A stretch of DNA of 64,000 bases from an uncultured Bacteroidales bacterium (lineage in GTDB: Bacteria > Bacteroidota > Bacteroidia > Bacteroidales > Paludibacteraceae). The position numbers and the translations under genes are program-made. The DNA is taken from NCBI GenBank assembly GCA_902765485.1, contig CACWZZ010000001.1:124001-188000 (forward strand), in the 5' to 3' direction. Of the stretch, positions 16,438 to 24,934 are shown piece by piece; the stretch's first letter is position 1, and each line of letters opens with the position of its first letter. The notes under the pieces are model-generated. The model was given only the letters and a program-made list of their open reading frames with translations, was not told where the DNA came from and did no database searches.

Positions 16438-19286
16438 GCGGCTTCGTATTTATGGTTCAATATATGGTGTGTGTCGTTTCCTTCGGACACAAGAATTCCG
16501 GATCGGTCAATGTTGACGTGAACCGCCTTTTGTGCCGGTATGCGTACGTTGTCGGCGATCGTGCGTCCCAATCGGTCGTAATCAACCGGCAATCCCATTT
16601 GTTGCGCGATCATGTATCTTGCAATGTCCGAATCAACGTTTGGCATTGTTGGTCGTGCGCCTTCCGGAATGCCGTATTGTCCCCACAATTCCGGACGTGA
16701 CAATTTGTCATGCGGTACGATTGACGCGCCTTGCGGAATATACATAAGTTCCGCGCCACGTTCACCAACCATTGCGTATTCGCCTTTTCCACCGGCACGA
16801 CCTTTTGCGTATTGCGGCAACGGCTTTGCCAATACCATTGCCAATTGTGTTGCACCCAACGCCGCCGCCATTGCAGTCATGACGATCGTTGTGACACCGA
16901 AATCGGCTTTTGGTACGTCCGCCCAAATACGCATGATCGCCATTGCCGTGTTCATTGCAATACTGAATGCGGCTTCCGCTTTTTCCACGGCGGCGGCTTT
17001 GCGTTTCAATGCCAACTTTTTATCTTCCAATTCCTTTTCGGAAATGTACTTTTTGTCCGCGTTTTCCTTCGCTTCTTCGGCGTCGGTTGTGTACATTTCG
17101 TCCAAATCTTCCAATTCGCGTTGTATTTGGTCTTGAACAAACCCGAAGATTTCCGACGCCATGTCGCCAACGAATTGAAGAATATTCGTCACCAATTCTT
17201 GTTGTTCCGCCATGCGTTCGGCGATCACTTCTTTTTCCTTCTCCAATGCTTCGCGTTCAATATCCAATTTGGCGTCTTGATATTCGCGTTCGGAAATCAA
17301 CCCTTTCGACAATTGATCTTCGATTTCTTGCATTCGTATGTCACGCAAATTCGCTTCGTGATTCGCAAGTGTTTCACGCGCCGCACGGATTTGTTCATTG
17401 GTCGAATTTTCGTCGTTGAGAATACGCAATGCGGCGTTTTCGGCTTCTTTGATCCGCATTTCCGCCGCCAACTTCGCGTCGGCAACTTCGGCGGTTGCAC
17501 GTGCCTTTTCATTCGCCGCCAAATCCGCTTGCAACTTCGTATTGATCGCCAAAATCTTTTCGGCGCGCAATTCTTCGTTTTCTTCGGATCGTTCAATTGA
17601 CGCGATTTCCAATTCGGCTTGTTTCTGCAATACCTCGGCGCGTGTGTCATATAGATATTGCCCGCCGAATGATTCAGCCATTGCCATGTCATTTTCAAGA
17701 CGCAATTTCGCCAATTCTTGTTGTTGCGACAATTCTTGTTGCGCCAATTCGTCATTGACACGTTGTATTTCTTGCGAACGTTGTTGTTCAAGTGCCTTGC
17801 GCAATTCGATTTCCGTTGCGGAATTGCCTTTGATCGCTGCAATCTTGCGGTCGAAGTCCAAATTGATTTTCGCGATCTCCTTTTCCGATCCGTCTTGCAT
17901 AAGTGCGATCCGGACGTTCAACAATTGGTTTTCCGCTTCGGCGATTTCTTCGCGTCGGCGTTGTTGGTATTCGCGTTGTTTCTGCAACTTTTCTTCATTC
18001 TGCTTCGTCATTTCGGCAACTTCGCGAATGTGTACGTCCTGCCGGTGTTTCTTGATGTCTTCGTCGAATTGTTCCCATGTTTCGCGCATTTCGTCCAACA
18101 TTTTTTGTTCTTCGTCGGATATTTTCCCGTTGGCGGCTTTTTTCTTCGCCACCATGTCATTGTATGCGCGTACGGCTGCGTTGCGTTGTTTCATGAGTCC
18201 GTTTTCTTCGATTTGCGCAACTTCTTTCCACGATTTGCCTTCGGCTTCCGCAAGTTTCGCGGCATAATCGGATTCCGCCTTCGTGTCCTTGATCAACTCT
18301 TTCGTGCGTTCCATTGTGCCGTTGAAGTCGCGTTGTGCTTCGGCATTCTTCTTCGACCATGAGAAAAGCGCAATCAAACCACCAACCAATGCCGCCGTGC
18401 CTGCGACGATCAACATGACGGGGTTTGCCAACAATGCAGCGTTCAACGACCATGTCGCGGCGGTTGCACTTGTGGTTGCGGCGGTTTGTGCGCCCTTCGC
18501 CACGGCGTCCGCACCGGACGCGGCAACACCCGCCATTGTCTTTGCGGTTTCTTCGGTCTTCGCCTTGTTGAATAGTTTTTGCAATGCCGTCCGGATCACT
18601 ACATTCGCGACGGAATCTTTGTTCAACGTGTTCGCCACTTGTTGCACGCCATTCAACACCGCCAATGCCGCTTGTACCTTCAAGAATGCTTGTTGCAATT
18701 CTTCGGATTCGCCGCCCAATAATGCCATTGCAGACGTCGCCACGTTGAATGCACCGGCAACACCCGATCCAACGGACATTGCGGCGTCAAGATTCGCGGT
18801 GTCGGACGAAAGAATGCGGATTTGCGCTTGCGTATCTCCCATTTGATCCGTCAATTTGGCGGCTTGCACGGACAAATCAATGAACGTTTGCGAAGATGTG
18901 TCGCCCGCCATTTCCATTTGCGCCAATTGTTCGCGGATCGCACGAATTTGTTGCGTCATTTTCGCACCCGCACCGGACATGACGTTCATTGTTGATACGG
19001 ATTGTTTCAACGACGCAATGGATTTTTCGTTCGTTGTGATTTCTTGTTGCAATGCGGTCTTCAATTCCTTGTGATAGTCAATCACACGTTGAAGTTCCGC
19101 CGCGTCTTCTTTTCCGGCTGCAATACGCGCTTTGACGGCGGCGATGTCTTCGGCTTCCGCTTTCGCAAGATTGCGCATTTGCGCTTCAAGTTCCTTCGAC
19201 CGGTTCGTCATTTCGCGCAACTGCAATTGCGCTTCGTTCAAATCGGATTCGCCGGTGACACGTACTATGATGTTTTGATCTGCCAT
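16428..19286 (-). CDS. tape measure protein
   Basis: A 952-residue protein. Residues 20-110 and 410-780 are long Glu/Lys/Gln/Arg-rich coiled coils. Hydrophobic segments lie near residues 285-310 (NPVMLIVAGTAALVGGLIAL) and about 850-875. The C-terminal AMVGERGAELMYIPQGASIV block is the 'GERGPEL' signature found at the end of many tape measure proteins. It sets tail length and passes into the host membrane at injection. A tail assembly chaperone gene lies just upstream, as in lambda. Confidence 0.9.
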   Translation of the reverse strand: MADQNIIVRVTGESDLNEAQLQLREMTNRSKELEAQMRNLAKAEAEDIAAVKARIAAGKEDAAELQRVIDYHKELKTALQQEITTNEKSIASLKQSVSTMNVMSGAGAKMTQQIRAIREQLAQMEMAGDTSSQTFIDLSVQAAKLTDQMGDTQAQIRILSSDTANLDAAMSVGSGVAGAFNVATSAMALLGGESEELQQAFLKVQAALAVLNGVQQVANTLNKDSVANVVIRTALQKLFNKAKTEETAKTMAGVAASGADAVAKGAQTAATTSATAATWSLNAALLANPVMLIVAGTAALVGGLIALFSWSKKNAEAQRDFNGTMERTKELIKDTKAESDYAAKLAEAEGKSWKEVAQIEENGLMKQRNAAVRAYNDMVAKKKAANGKISDEEQKMLDEMRETWEQFDEDIKKHRQDVHIREVAEMTKQNEEKLQKQREYQQRRREEIAEAENQLLNVRIALMQDGSEKEIAKINLDFDRKIAAIKGNSATEIELRKALEQQRSQEIQRVNDELAQQELSQQQELAKLRLENDMAMAESFGGQYLYDTRAEVLQKQAELEIASIERSEENEELRAEKILAINTKLQADLAANEKARATAEVADAKLAAEMRIKEAENAALRILNDENSTNEQIRAARETLANHEANLRDIRMQEIEDQLSKGLISEREYQDAKLDIEREALEKEKEVIAERMAEQQELVTNILQFVGDMASEIFGFVQDQIQRELEDLDEMYTTDAEEAKENADKKYISEKELEDKKLALKRKAAAVEKAEAAFSIAMNTAMAIMRIWADVPKADFGVTTIVMTAMAAALGATQLAMVLAKPLPQYAKGRAGGKGEYAMVGERGAELMYIPQGASIVPHDKLSRPELWGQYGIPEGARPTMPNVDSDIARYMIAQQMGLPVDYDRLGRTIADNVRIPAQKAVHVNIDRSGILVSEGNDTHHILNHKYEAAWT

Positions 19287-19290
19287 GTCG

Positions 19291-19530
19291 TCAATGTTTT
19301 TTCAATTTGTTTTCCAATTCTTGTTGTTGTCGTTGCTTTCGTTCCATGTCCGCGATTTCGCGATCCAATTGTGACATGAATTGAATGAATGTCAACGATA
19401 AAAGACGGGTATTATTGCCGCCCGTCACGATTTGTTCCCATTCGTCGAACGCTCGTTCCCTTTCGTTGAGCCATTCAAACGAATCAAATCGGCGTGAAGT
19501 TGGTTCAATTCTTGATTCAGTTCGAAAAAC
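19291..19530 (-). CDS. -1 frame extension of the tail assembly chaperone (GT-like)
   Basis: This frame, -1 to the gene upstream, encodes an acidic, aromatic, coiled-coil-like stretch (FEWLNERERAFDEWEQIV ... SQLDREIADMERKQ) that ends 4 bases before the tape measure start. It lacks a convincing start of its own. Lambda gpG/gpGT and many long-tailed phages make exactly such an extension by a programmed -1 shift. A possible slippery site is GTTTTTC at 19530-19524, read ATG TTT TTC in the zero frame; the exact site is uncertain, and the start of this feature is therefore approximate. Confidence 0.5.
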   Translation of the reverse strand, partial: VFRTESRIEPTSRRFDSFEWLNERERAFDEWEQIVTGGNNTRLLSLTFIQFMSQLDREIADMERKQRQQQELENKLKKH

Positions 19531-20066
19531 ATGTCGAAATTGCCAACGGCATTGTTCAAGAATGGAATTAACTCCTTCAACGGCTTTTGCAAGAAAAAAT
19601 CCGTCACCGATTGATCCTTTTTCCAACGTGCGATTTTCTTTTCCGCGTATGCCGGTTCGTATGATTCCGGTTTTTCGGTTTCGTCGAAAAAGACGATCGC
19701 CGCAAGACGATAACACAAATCCAAATCGGCGGTCAATGACAACCGGTCTTTCAATATGCCGTTCAATTCGTGGATTTTGAACACGTCAATTTCCTTCGCG
19801 TGCAATACTTCGTCCATTTTCTTTGTGTACTGCAATAGGAATTCGCGCGAACAACGCATTTCCACTTCGTTGTATGCCGTCAATGCGGCACGCGTACGAA
19901 GGTACGGCAAATTGTTGATGTCTTCGAAACAATAATATTTGCGCCCGCCTGACGTGAATGCGTATTCGATCCGGTGCAACGCTTGTTGTGCGCGGCGATC
20001 TTCTTTCGTCTTGCGCCATACTTCCGCACATTCTTTGCAGAGGTTTACAAATTGTCTAAATCCCAT
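19425..20066 (-). CDS. tail assembly chaperone (gpG-like)
   Basis: A 213-residue mostly helical protein in the fixed chaperone position before the tape measure gene. The N-terminus has CxxC-like spacing (CKECAEVW). The last 20 residues are low complexity (Gly, Ser, Asn), as expected where a zero-frame product ends after the real domain. The downstream -1 frame continues with protein-like sequence. In lambda the G and GT forms coat the tape measure protein during tail assembly. Confidence 0.62.
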   Translation of the reverse strand: MGFRQFVNLCKECAEVWRKTKEDRRAQQALHRIEYAFTSGGRKYYCFEDINNLPYLRTRAALTAYNEVEMRCSREFLLQYTKKMDEVLHAKEIDVFKIHELNGILKDRLSLTADLDLCYRLAAIVFFDETEKPESYEPAYAEKKIARWKKDQSVTDFFLQKPLKELIPFLNNAVGNFDMFFELNQELNQLHADLIRLNGSTKGNERSTNGNKS

Positions 20067-20314
20067 AATTTTTGTATTTGATTGATTAGTGATTCACGTG
20101 TTGTTCCATATCCGATTTTGTACCGGTCTTGATACAAATGCCAATATCCGCGTGCGTGCCATACGTCCAATTCATACCGGTGATTGCCATGACATGCCGT
20201 GTATATCAGTTGACTGCCCGAACACATGCAACCATAATTGGAAAAAGCGAATCCAAATGGCATTGCGGCTTGTTCGATGTCGCGTTTGTATTGGTCTTTT
20301 TCATTTGCCGTCAT
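20045..20314 (-). CDS. small phage protein, unknown
   Basis: An 89-residue protein; ATG at 20314 is used because the upstream extension overlaps the previous gene out of frame. Two Cys and one Cys-His pair (GCMC, TACHG) and a Tyr/Trp-rich C-terminus (ARGYWHLYQDRYKIGY) are the only features. It overlaps the chaperone start by 22 bases. Confidence 0.55.
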   Translation of the reverse strand: MTANEKDQYKRDIEQAAMPFGFAFSNYGCMCSGSQLIYTACHGNHRYELDVWHARGYWHLYQDRYKIGYGTTRESLINQIQKLWDLDNL

Positions 20315-20681
20315 TGTTTTTCCCTTCCATGATTTCGCCGCCATTCGCACGTGCAATGATCGCGTTGCGGAAATCAACGTCAAGATAATGCGACACGCGG
20401 TTCGACACGTAATTTTTGTATTTGCGGTCAATCTCGCGTTTCATTTCTTCGCGCGTTCCGGTGAAAAAGACGTCGTCCCATTGGCAAACGTACACAACTT
20501 TGTCGGTCTTCTTCGACATGCGCTTCGCTTTTGCGATTGCGCGCCGTTTACGTGACGCAAGACGCCACATTTTTGACCATTTGTACGGAAATATGATCCA
20601 CGCAAAAAGTATCGTCAAAACAACGGACGCATACCACATTGCGTTGTGTTCGATTTGAATGACGTTCGTTTTATTCTGCAT
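20301..20681 (-). CDS. small single-TM phage protein
   Basis: A 126-residue protein starting at ATG 20681. Residues 17-34 form one membrane helix (VVLTILFAWIIFPYKW), followed by a strongly basic cytoplasmic stretch (RLASRKRRAIAKAKRMSKK). It overlaps both neighbours by about 11-14 bases. A holin partner or spanin-like role is possible, but no lysin gene lies nearby. Confidence 0.55.
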   Translation of the reverse strand: MQNKTNVIQIEHNAMWYASVVLTILFAWIIFPYKWSKMWRLASRKRRAIAKAKRMSKKTDKVVYVCQWDDVFFTGTREEMKREIDRKYKNYVSNRVSHYLDVDFRNAIIARANGGEIMEGKNNDGK

Positions 20682-20970
20682 AATACAAATATTTAATGAT
20701 TGCGGCAACAATAACGTTTGCGCCGATCACGCCCAACATGACGGGTATGATGTACCAATCAAACCCATACAAAATCGGGTACAATACCAATGTCCAAACG
20801 CCACCCATACACACGTTGCATTCGTACAATGGTTTTTTCAACACGCCCAAATGCAGTTTGTCCAACGCACGGGCAATGTAATCTTTCAGTTTGCCGAAGA
20901 TCATGCCGTCGTACATTGAAACATGAATGGCGGTGATCATAAGTGCAATCAATACAATTTTTTCGATCAT
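20671..20970 (-). CDS. small multi-TM phage protein with CxxC (holin candidate)
   Basis: A 99-residue protein with a membrane helix at residues 3-20 and a hydrophobic C-terminal half that can hold two helices (about 57-72 and 75-92). Between them lies ECNVCMGGVW, a conserved-looking CxxC motif. Three helices in under 100 residues would fit a class I holin. The position right after the large terminase is unusual for lysis genes, so this remains a suggestion. Confidence 0.5.
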   Translation of the reverse strand: MIEKIVLIALMITAIHVSMYDGMIFGKLKDYIARALDKLHLGVLKKPLYECNVCMGGVWTLVLYPILYGFDWYIIPVMLGVIGANVIVAAIIKYLYYAE

Positions 20971-20993
20971 AATTTTGGTGTTTTATTGTTGTA

Positions 20994-22505
20994 TCAATGG
21001 TTGATCGGTGTGAAGTGCGAATAAAAGCGGTGAAAGAAGTATCGTGCATTGTCCAACATATCGGCTTTTTGCGCTTCGTTTTCACGACTTGTTTTTATTG
21101 GCTTGTTGTCTTCGTCCGATTTCACATTCTCAAAATCAAATATCAATGGTTTGCACCGGTCTTTGTCAATAATGACGACGAATCGTTCAAATATGCTATT
21201 GACGAACAAACGTGATTGCGCCAATGGCGGGTTCGTCTTCGCGACTTGCATTGCGGCTTCGCCCAATCGGAAGTAATATTGCACTTCTTTGTAATTGTCA
21301 ATCAATGACATTGTCGTCAAATTGCTTCCGGAACAATCGCCGGTGATAATCAAATTGGCGTGCGGGTATCGTTTTTCGATCTCCATGCAAATCATTCGCG
21401 TCGTGCCTTCCATTTTGATTGTGTCAATGCACGTGATCCGTTGCGGATCAATTTGCCACAAACTGCATGTCATTGGTGATCGGTTGAAGTCCAACGACAC
21501 ATACAATGGCATTCGCGGATTGTACGTTGTTGTGCCGGTGTGACGCTTGCGATCGAAAGTGAACAACCACAATTTGTCGTTCGACGTCCACGGGTTTTGT
21601 TGGTACTGCGTTTCGAACACGTATTTGTTTTGTTCGCGCATGATCTTCAATTCTTCCAACGAATGTTTGAACGGGTACAACGGGCGTTCGTTCCCGTCTT
21701 CGTCCGTAACGATCGCGGGCAATGAAATGACGCGCCAATCGTACTTTTCTTCTTCGCGTTGAAGATACCCGCACAAATCGTCTTTGTGTAAACGCTGCAT
21801 GATAACAATGATCGGTGTGTTGCGATCGTTCACACGCGAACGGATTGTGCCTTCAAATATGTCAATGACCTTTTGCCGCATGACGGGCGAATCTGCGTCA
21901 ATCACCTTCAACGGGTCGTCAATAATGATCGCGCCACCAAATTTGCGCTTCGGATCGTCGTTTTCCGGTGTTTCGGTTTTGTCGTCCGGTTCGACGTCGT
22001 CACCATTCAAGAATGATTCGATGTCGGTTGATTCCGTTTGTACGACACCCGCACCAAAACCGGTGATTTGTCCGCATGACGATGTTGCGTAAATGCCGCC
22101 GCCCGCCGTCGTGTACCATTTTTGTTTTGCCTTCGCGTCTTTTTTGACAACGACTTCCGGAAACAAATTTGTGTACCAATCGGACGTCACCGCGTCACGT
22201 ATCTTTTCGGAATCGTCCAACGCAAGATTGGCGGAATACGATGTCAAAATGTACTTCGACGCCGGATTCAATGCCAATCCCTTTTTGACAAACGCTTTTT
22301 TCATTTCCGTTTTCGAATAGCGCGGCGGCAAATTGATAATCAAAAAGCGCGTTTTGCCTTCAAAAACGTCGTCGAATGCTTCCGCGATCGTCTTGTGGTG
22401 TTCGCCAACGTTGAATTTTTGTCCGGTTTCCGACGCAAAGAAAAACCGCGTTGCAAACAATGTGTCTTCGAATATACAATGTCGTATTGCTTGCGATTTT
22501 GTCAT
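20994..22505 (-). CDS. terL: terminase large subunit
   Basis: A 503-residue DNA-packaging motor. The ATPase half has a Walker A-like LPPRYSKTE (residues 59-67), the reduced form used by many phage terminases, and Walker B IIIDD (193-197). The nuclease half has D339 (VSLDFNRS), D390 (IITGDCSGSN) and D482/D485 (KADMLDNARYFF), the RNase H-like metal site. It lies 4 bases after the small subunit gene. Confidence 0.93.
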   Translation of the reverse strand: MTKSQAIRHCIFEDTLFATRFFFASETGQKFNVGEHHKTIAEAFDDVFEGKTRFLIINLPPRYSKTEMKKAFVKKGLALNPASKYILTSYSANLALDDSEKIRDAVTSDWYTNLFPEVVVKKDAKAKQKWYTTAGGGIYATSSCGQITGFGAGVVQTESTDIESFLNGDDVEPDDKTETPENDDPKRKFGGAIIIDDPLKVIDADSPVMRQKVIDIFEGTIRSRVNDRNTPIIVIMQRLHKDDLCGYLQREEEKYDWRVISLPAIVTDEDGNERPLYPFKHSLEELKIMREQNKYVFETQYQQNPWTSNDKLWLFTFDRKRHTGTTTYNPRMPLYVSLDFNRSPMTCSLWQIDPQRITCIDTIKMEGTTRMICMEIEKRYPHANLIITGDCSGSNLTTMSLIDNYKEVQYYFRLGEAAMQVAKTNPPLAQSRLFVNSIFERFVVIIDKDRCKPLIFDFENVKSDEDNKPIKTSRENEAQKADMLDNARYFFHRFYSHFTPINH

Positions 22506-22509
22506 GGCG

Positions 22510-22932
22510 TCATATCTTTGTTTGCAACTCTTTTATAAATTCGGCGGCTTCCGCCGGTGTCATGTCGTGTTCGTGTTTCACTTTTGCCGTTCCGGACACT
22601 TCGATTTGTTGTGCCGGTGATTGTCCGGTCAAATCCGCAAGAAGTTTCGCGGCGGACGTGTCACCGGACATGGCTTTGCGATATAATCCAACGATGACCG
22701 CGCCGTCCCATGTCGCGTCTTCTTCTTTGCCTTGCGGGTTTTTCAATTTGATGTGTTGTTTGCCGTAAAACTTCGCCCATTCACGATATGAACGATTGCG
22801 TCGCGCCGATTCACGTGACTTCTTGTTGGCTTCTTTCGCCGTTTTCGAATTGAATGACGTTGCATTCCGCTTCGATTTTTTCGGCGTTGCCTTCTCTTTT
22901 GCTTCCGTTTTCGATGTCTTTTCCTTTGCCAT
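22510..22932 (-). CDS. terS: terminase small subunit
   Basis: A 140-residue protein starting at ATG 22932; residues 1-50 are a Lys/Arg-rich tail. The rest has REWAKFYGKQHIKLKNPQGK and then the GDTSAAKLLADLTGQ helix typical of small terminases. It binds phage DNA at the packaging start and hands it to the large subunit encoded directly downstream. The satellite protein at 36729-37076 has a comparable GDTTA helix. Confidence 0.78.
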   Translation of the reverse strand: MAKEKTSKTEAKEKATPKKSKRNATSFNSKTAKEANKKSRESARRNRSYREWAKFYGKQHIKLKNPQGKEEDATWDGAVIVGLYRKAMSGDTSAAKLLADLTGQSPAQQIEVSGTAKVKHEHDMTPAEAAEFIKELQTKI

Positions 22933-22960
22933 GCCGTAAATCGCCGTTTTCCACGGCAAA

Positions 22961-23533
22961 TCATTGTTTGTCCAAATAGAAGCGCAAATCGCTTGCGTCG
23001 ATCGAATCACCGGCGGAATACATGGTGTTGCCGATCATGAGTTCGTCACAATCGTTCAATTCGATGTATATGCAATTGCGCTTGTGGCTTGATTTCTTCT
23101 TCTTTTCGTCTTCGGGAACGCCCCAATTGGCTTGTTTGACGCCCCAATCCGCAAGTTTGACGGCGTCCCATTCATTCGCCAACATATCGTTGTCATATTC
23201 GCCGTCGTGGGTATTCTCCAAAATGATTATTTCTTGCAATGTTTCCGCGTCTGCATTCTCCGGAACGACGATACATGGAACGTCGGTGAATTTGAGTTGT
23301 CGCACGGCGCGCAAACGTTGGTTTCCGCCCAACACAACGTATTTGCCTTCGTATTTGAAGACGCGCAACGGGAAAACGCCCAACAAATTGTTTTTGGCAA
23401 TCCGTTGTTTCAATTGTTTGAATTCGTCTTCGGTGATCGTACGCGGATTCGCCGGAACGTTTGGTATTTGTCCGGTGTTGTTGACAAGATGTCGCGTCGC
23501 GATTTTTACTATTTGCGCAAATTCGATGTGCAT
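22961..23533 (-). CDS. ParB-like (ParB/Srx) domain protein
   Basis: A 190-residue protein starting at ATG 23533; the longer frame to 23641 only reads through the promoter. Residues 24-110 form a ParB/sulfiredoxin-like domain with the signature GGNQRLRAVRQL (69-80) and the preceding NNLLGVFPLRVF strand. Residues 140-150 are basic (DEKKKKSSHKR). Such proteins are found beside phage PAPS-reductase-like genes, as here (23648-24595), and beside terminase genes. Whether it cuts or only binds DNA and nucleotides (CTP) cannot be told. Confidence 0.75.
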   Translation of the reverse strand: MHIEFAQIVKIATRHLVNNTGQIPNVPANPRTITEDEFKQLKQRIAKNNLLGVFPLRVFKYEGKYVVLGGNQRLRAVRQLKFTDVPCIVVPENADAETLQEIIILENTHDGEYDNDMLANEWDAVKLADWGVKQANWGVPEDEKKKKSSHKRNCIYIELNDCDELMIGNTMYSAGDSIDASDLRFYLDKQ

Positions 23534-23550
23534 GAACGTGAAATTTGGCG

Positions 23551-23582
23551 CAAAGATAGTAATCATTTTGAATACAAACAAA
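23551..23582 (-). promoter_or_regulatory. Bacteroidota promoter for terminase-tail unit
   Basis: On the minus strand TTTG (23582-23579), 20 bases, TATCTTTG (23558-23551), an exact consensus. It is 18 bases from the ATG of the ParB-like gene. It shares 40 of 42 positions with the other late promoter (23559-23600 against 8158-8199). Confidence 0.88.
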
Positions 23583-23601
23583 TTTTCTTGATTATTTTTT
23601 A

Positions 23602-23630
23602 TAAAAAAAACGCCGGTGTGGATCACCGGA
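23602..23630 (-). terminator. intrinsic terminator ending the early operon
   Basis: On the minus strand the hairpin CCGGTG / CACCGG (23629-23624 and 23618-23613, loop of 5) is followed by an eight-base U tract (23610-23603). It separates the early genes from the late promoter 20 bases beyond. Confidence 0.85.
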
Positions 23631-23647
23631 CGTTTCGTCATTGAAGA

Positions 23648-24595
23648 TCATTCGTCGAATTGCAATTTGAGTTCCAAATTTTCGTCGGGCAAAAACAATC
23701 CGTTCACCTTCAACATTTTTCGCATTGCTTCGCGGAACGTGACGCCGTTGTTTTCGAATTTCATGACCATGTCATAATATTTCGGGTACAAATCACGCAA
23801 GATCGCCAAACGGGTGTCATTCTTGAATTGGCAACCGAACCCGCACGCGGCACAACCGGTGCGCCGGACGCCCTTCGAATAGATGTCCGCGATTTCAACA
23901 TTGTTTTCCCGTATGAATTGCCAAATGTCGTCTTCAAGCCATATTGACAACGGAAGCGATTGCGCGTTTTCTCCAAACACGTTGCACCCGCCACGTCGGA
24001 TATACGTTTTTTCACGCAATTTCGATTCGGACGCCATTGTGCCGACGATCGGAAACAATCCATATTCCTTCGCAAATTTGTGTGACGGGTCTTTTTTCAA
24101 CTTCTTGCAACACATGTTCGACGTTTCGTATGGTTCGTTGATAAGGTATTTCCATTTGTCGGACAATACGAATTGCGAATCCGGATTGCGAAGACCAAAC
24201 GCATTTTGCGATTTGATCGAATTTGGGTTCGTGCGTATGCAATGGATATATTCCGCAACTTCTTTCGATACAAGCGGAAATCCGTATTGTTTCCATACTT
24301 CGCGCGGCGTGATCTTCGGACGAATGATCTTGATGTTGTGTCCTTCGTCTTGCATTTTATGGACGAAATGGACAATGGACGGATATTCGCAACCGGTGTT
24401 GACGAACACGCACAAGATGTCGCGTTTGATTATTTCGCACAACTTCATAAGAATCGTTGAATCTTTGCCGCCGGAATATGCCAAATACACATTGCCGTTG
24501 TTGCGCGCAATGAATGAATCAATCACGCCCAACGAATGATCAATCTTTTGGTTCAACGTCCATGTTTGGCGTTCGTGTAGTTCTTTTGCCGTCAT
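23648..24595 (-). CDS. PP-loop (PAPS reductase / DndC-like) protein
   Basis: A 315-residue protein starting at ATG 24595, one base after the stop of its neighbour. SGGKDS (residues 41-46) is the ATP-PPase loop. C162-C163 and CAACGFGC (C248, C251, C255) are Cys that could hold an iron-sulfur cluster, as in APS/PAPS reductases and DndC. Phages often carry such genes without sulfur-assimilation genes; roles in DNA modification or, for IbrA, in regulation have been proposed. A ParB-like (IbrB-type) gene follows beyond a terminator. Confidence 0.82.
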   Translation of the reverse strand: MTAKELHERQTWTLNQKIDHSLGVIDSFIARNNGNVYLAYSGGKDSTILMKLCEIIKRDILCVFVNTGCEYPSIVHFVHKMQDEGHNIKIIRPKITPREVWKQYGFPLVSKEVAEYIHCIRTNPNSIKSQNAFGLRNPDSQFVLSDKWKYLINEPYETSNMCCKKLKKDPSHKFAKEYGLFPIVGTMASESKLREKTYIRRGGCNVFGENAQSLPLSIWLEDDIWQFIRENNVEIADIYSKGVRRTGCAACGFGCQFKNDTRLAILRDLYPKYYDMVMKFENNGVTFREAMRKMLKVNGLFLPDENLELKLQFDE

Positions 24596-24596
24596 G

Positions 24597-24932
24597 TCAA
24601 TCAAATAAACTTGTTTGTAATTGTCCGGAATAAAAACCGACCGGTTCAAACCCCGCGTCTTTATGGAATACGCTTCTTTTCATTGGTGCGTCTTTGTGAA
24701 AATACAACAATACCGGATCATGCGGCAATCCTTTTATTGGCGTAACTTCAAACGATGTCCCCAATACGAATGAAACATACGATGTCAAACCATTGGCAAA
24801 CAAAACACAATTCCCGACTTCGATATTTTCAAAATCAGTCCGCAACGATTTTGCGATGTGATCGTTGATTCGCTTGAACCAATGTTCGTGCGTTTCGCCT
24901 TCGTGTATTCCGTTGTTTTTGGTCTTTGCCAT
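24597..24932 (-). CDS. small phage protein, unknown
   Basis: A 111-residue protein starting at ATG 24932. Residues 25-60 hold a strand-rich core (ENIEVGNCVLFANGLTSYVSF). No signal or membrane segment is visible. It lies between the MazG-like and PP-loop genes with 1-2 base spacing. Confidence 0.6.
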   Translation of the reverse strand: MAKTKNNGIHEGETHEHWFKRINDHIAKSLRTDFENIEVGNCVLFANGLTSYVSFVLGTSFEVTPIKGLPHDPVLLYFHKDAPMKRSVFHKDAGFEPVGFYSGQLQTSLFD

Positions 24933-24934
24933 GA

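Noticed and set aside
19531-19716. Upstream part of the -1 frame before the tape measure gene
   Set aside because: Arg/Gly-rich and out of frame with the real chaperone; only the part after about 19530 looks coding.
23534-23641. N-terminal extension of the ParB-like gene
   Set aside because: Covers promoter and terminator; translation there would be before the transcript begins.
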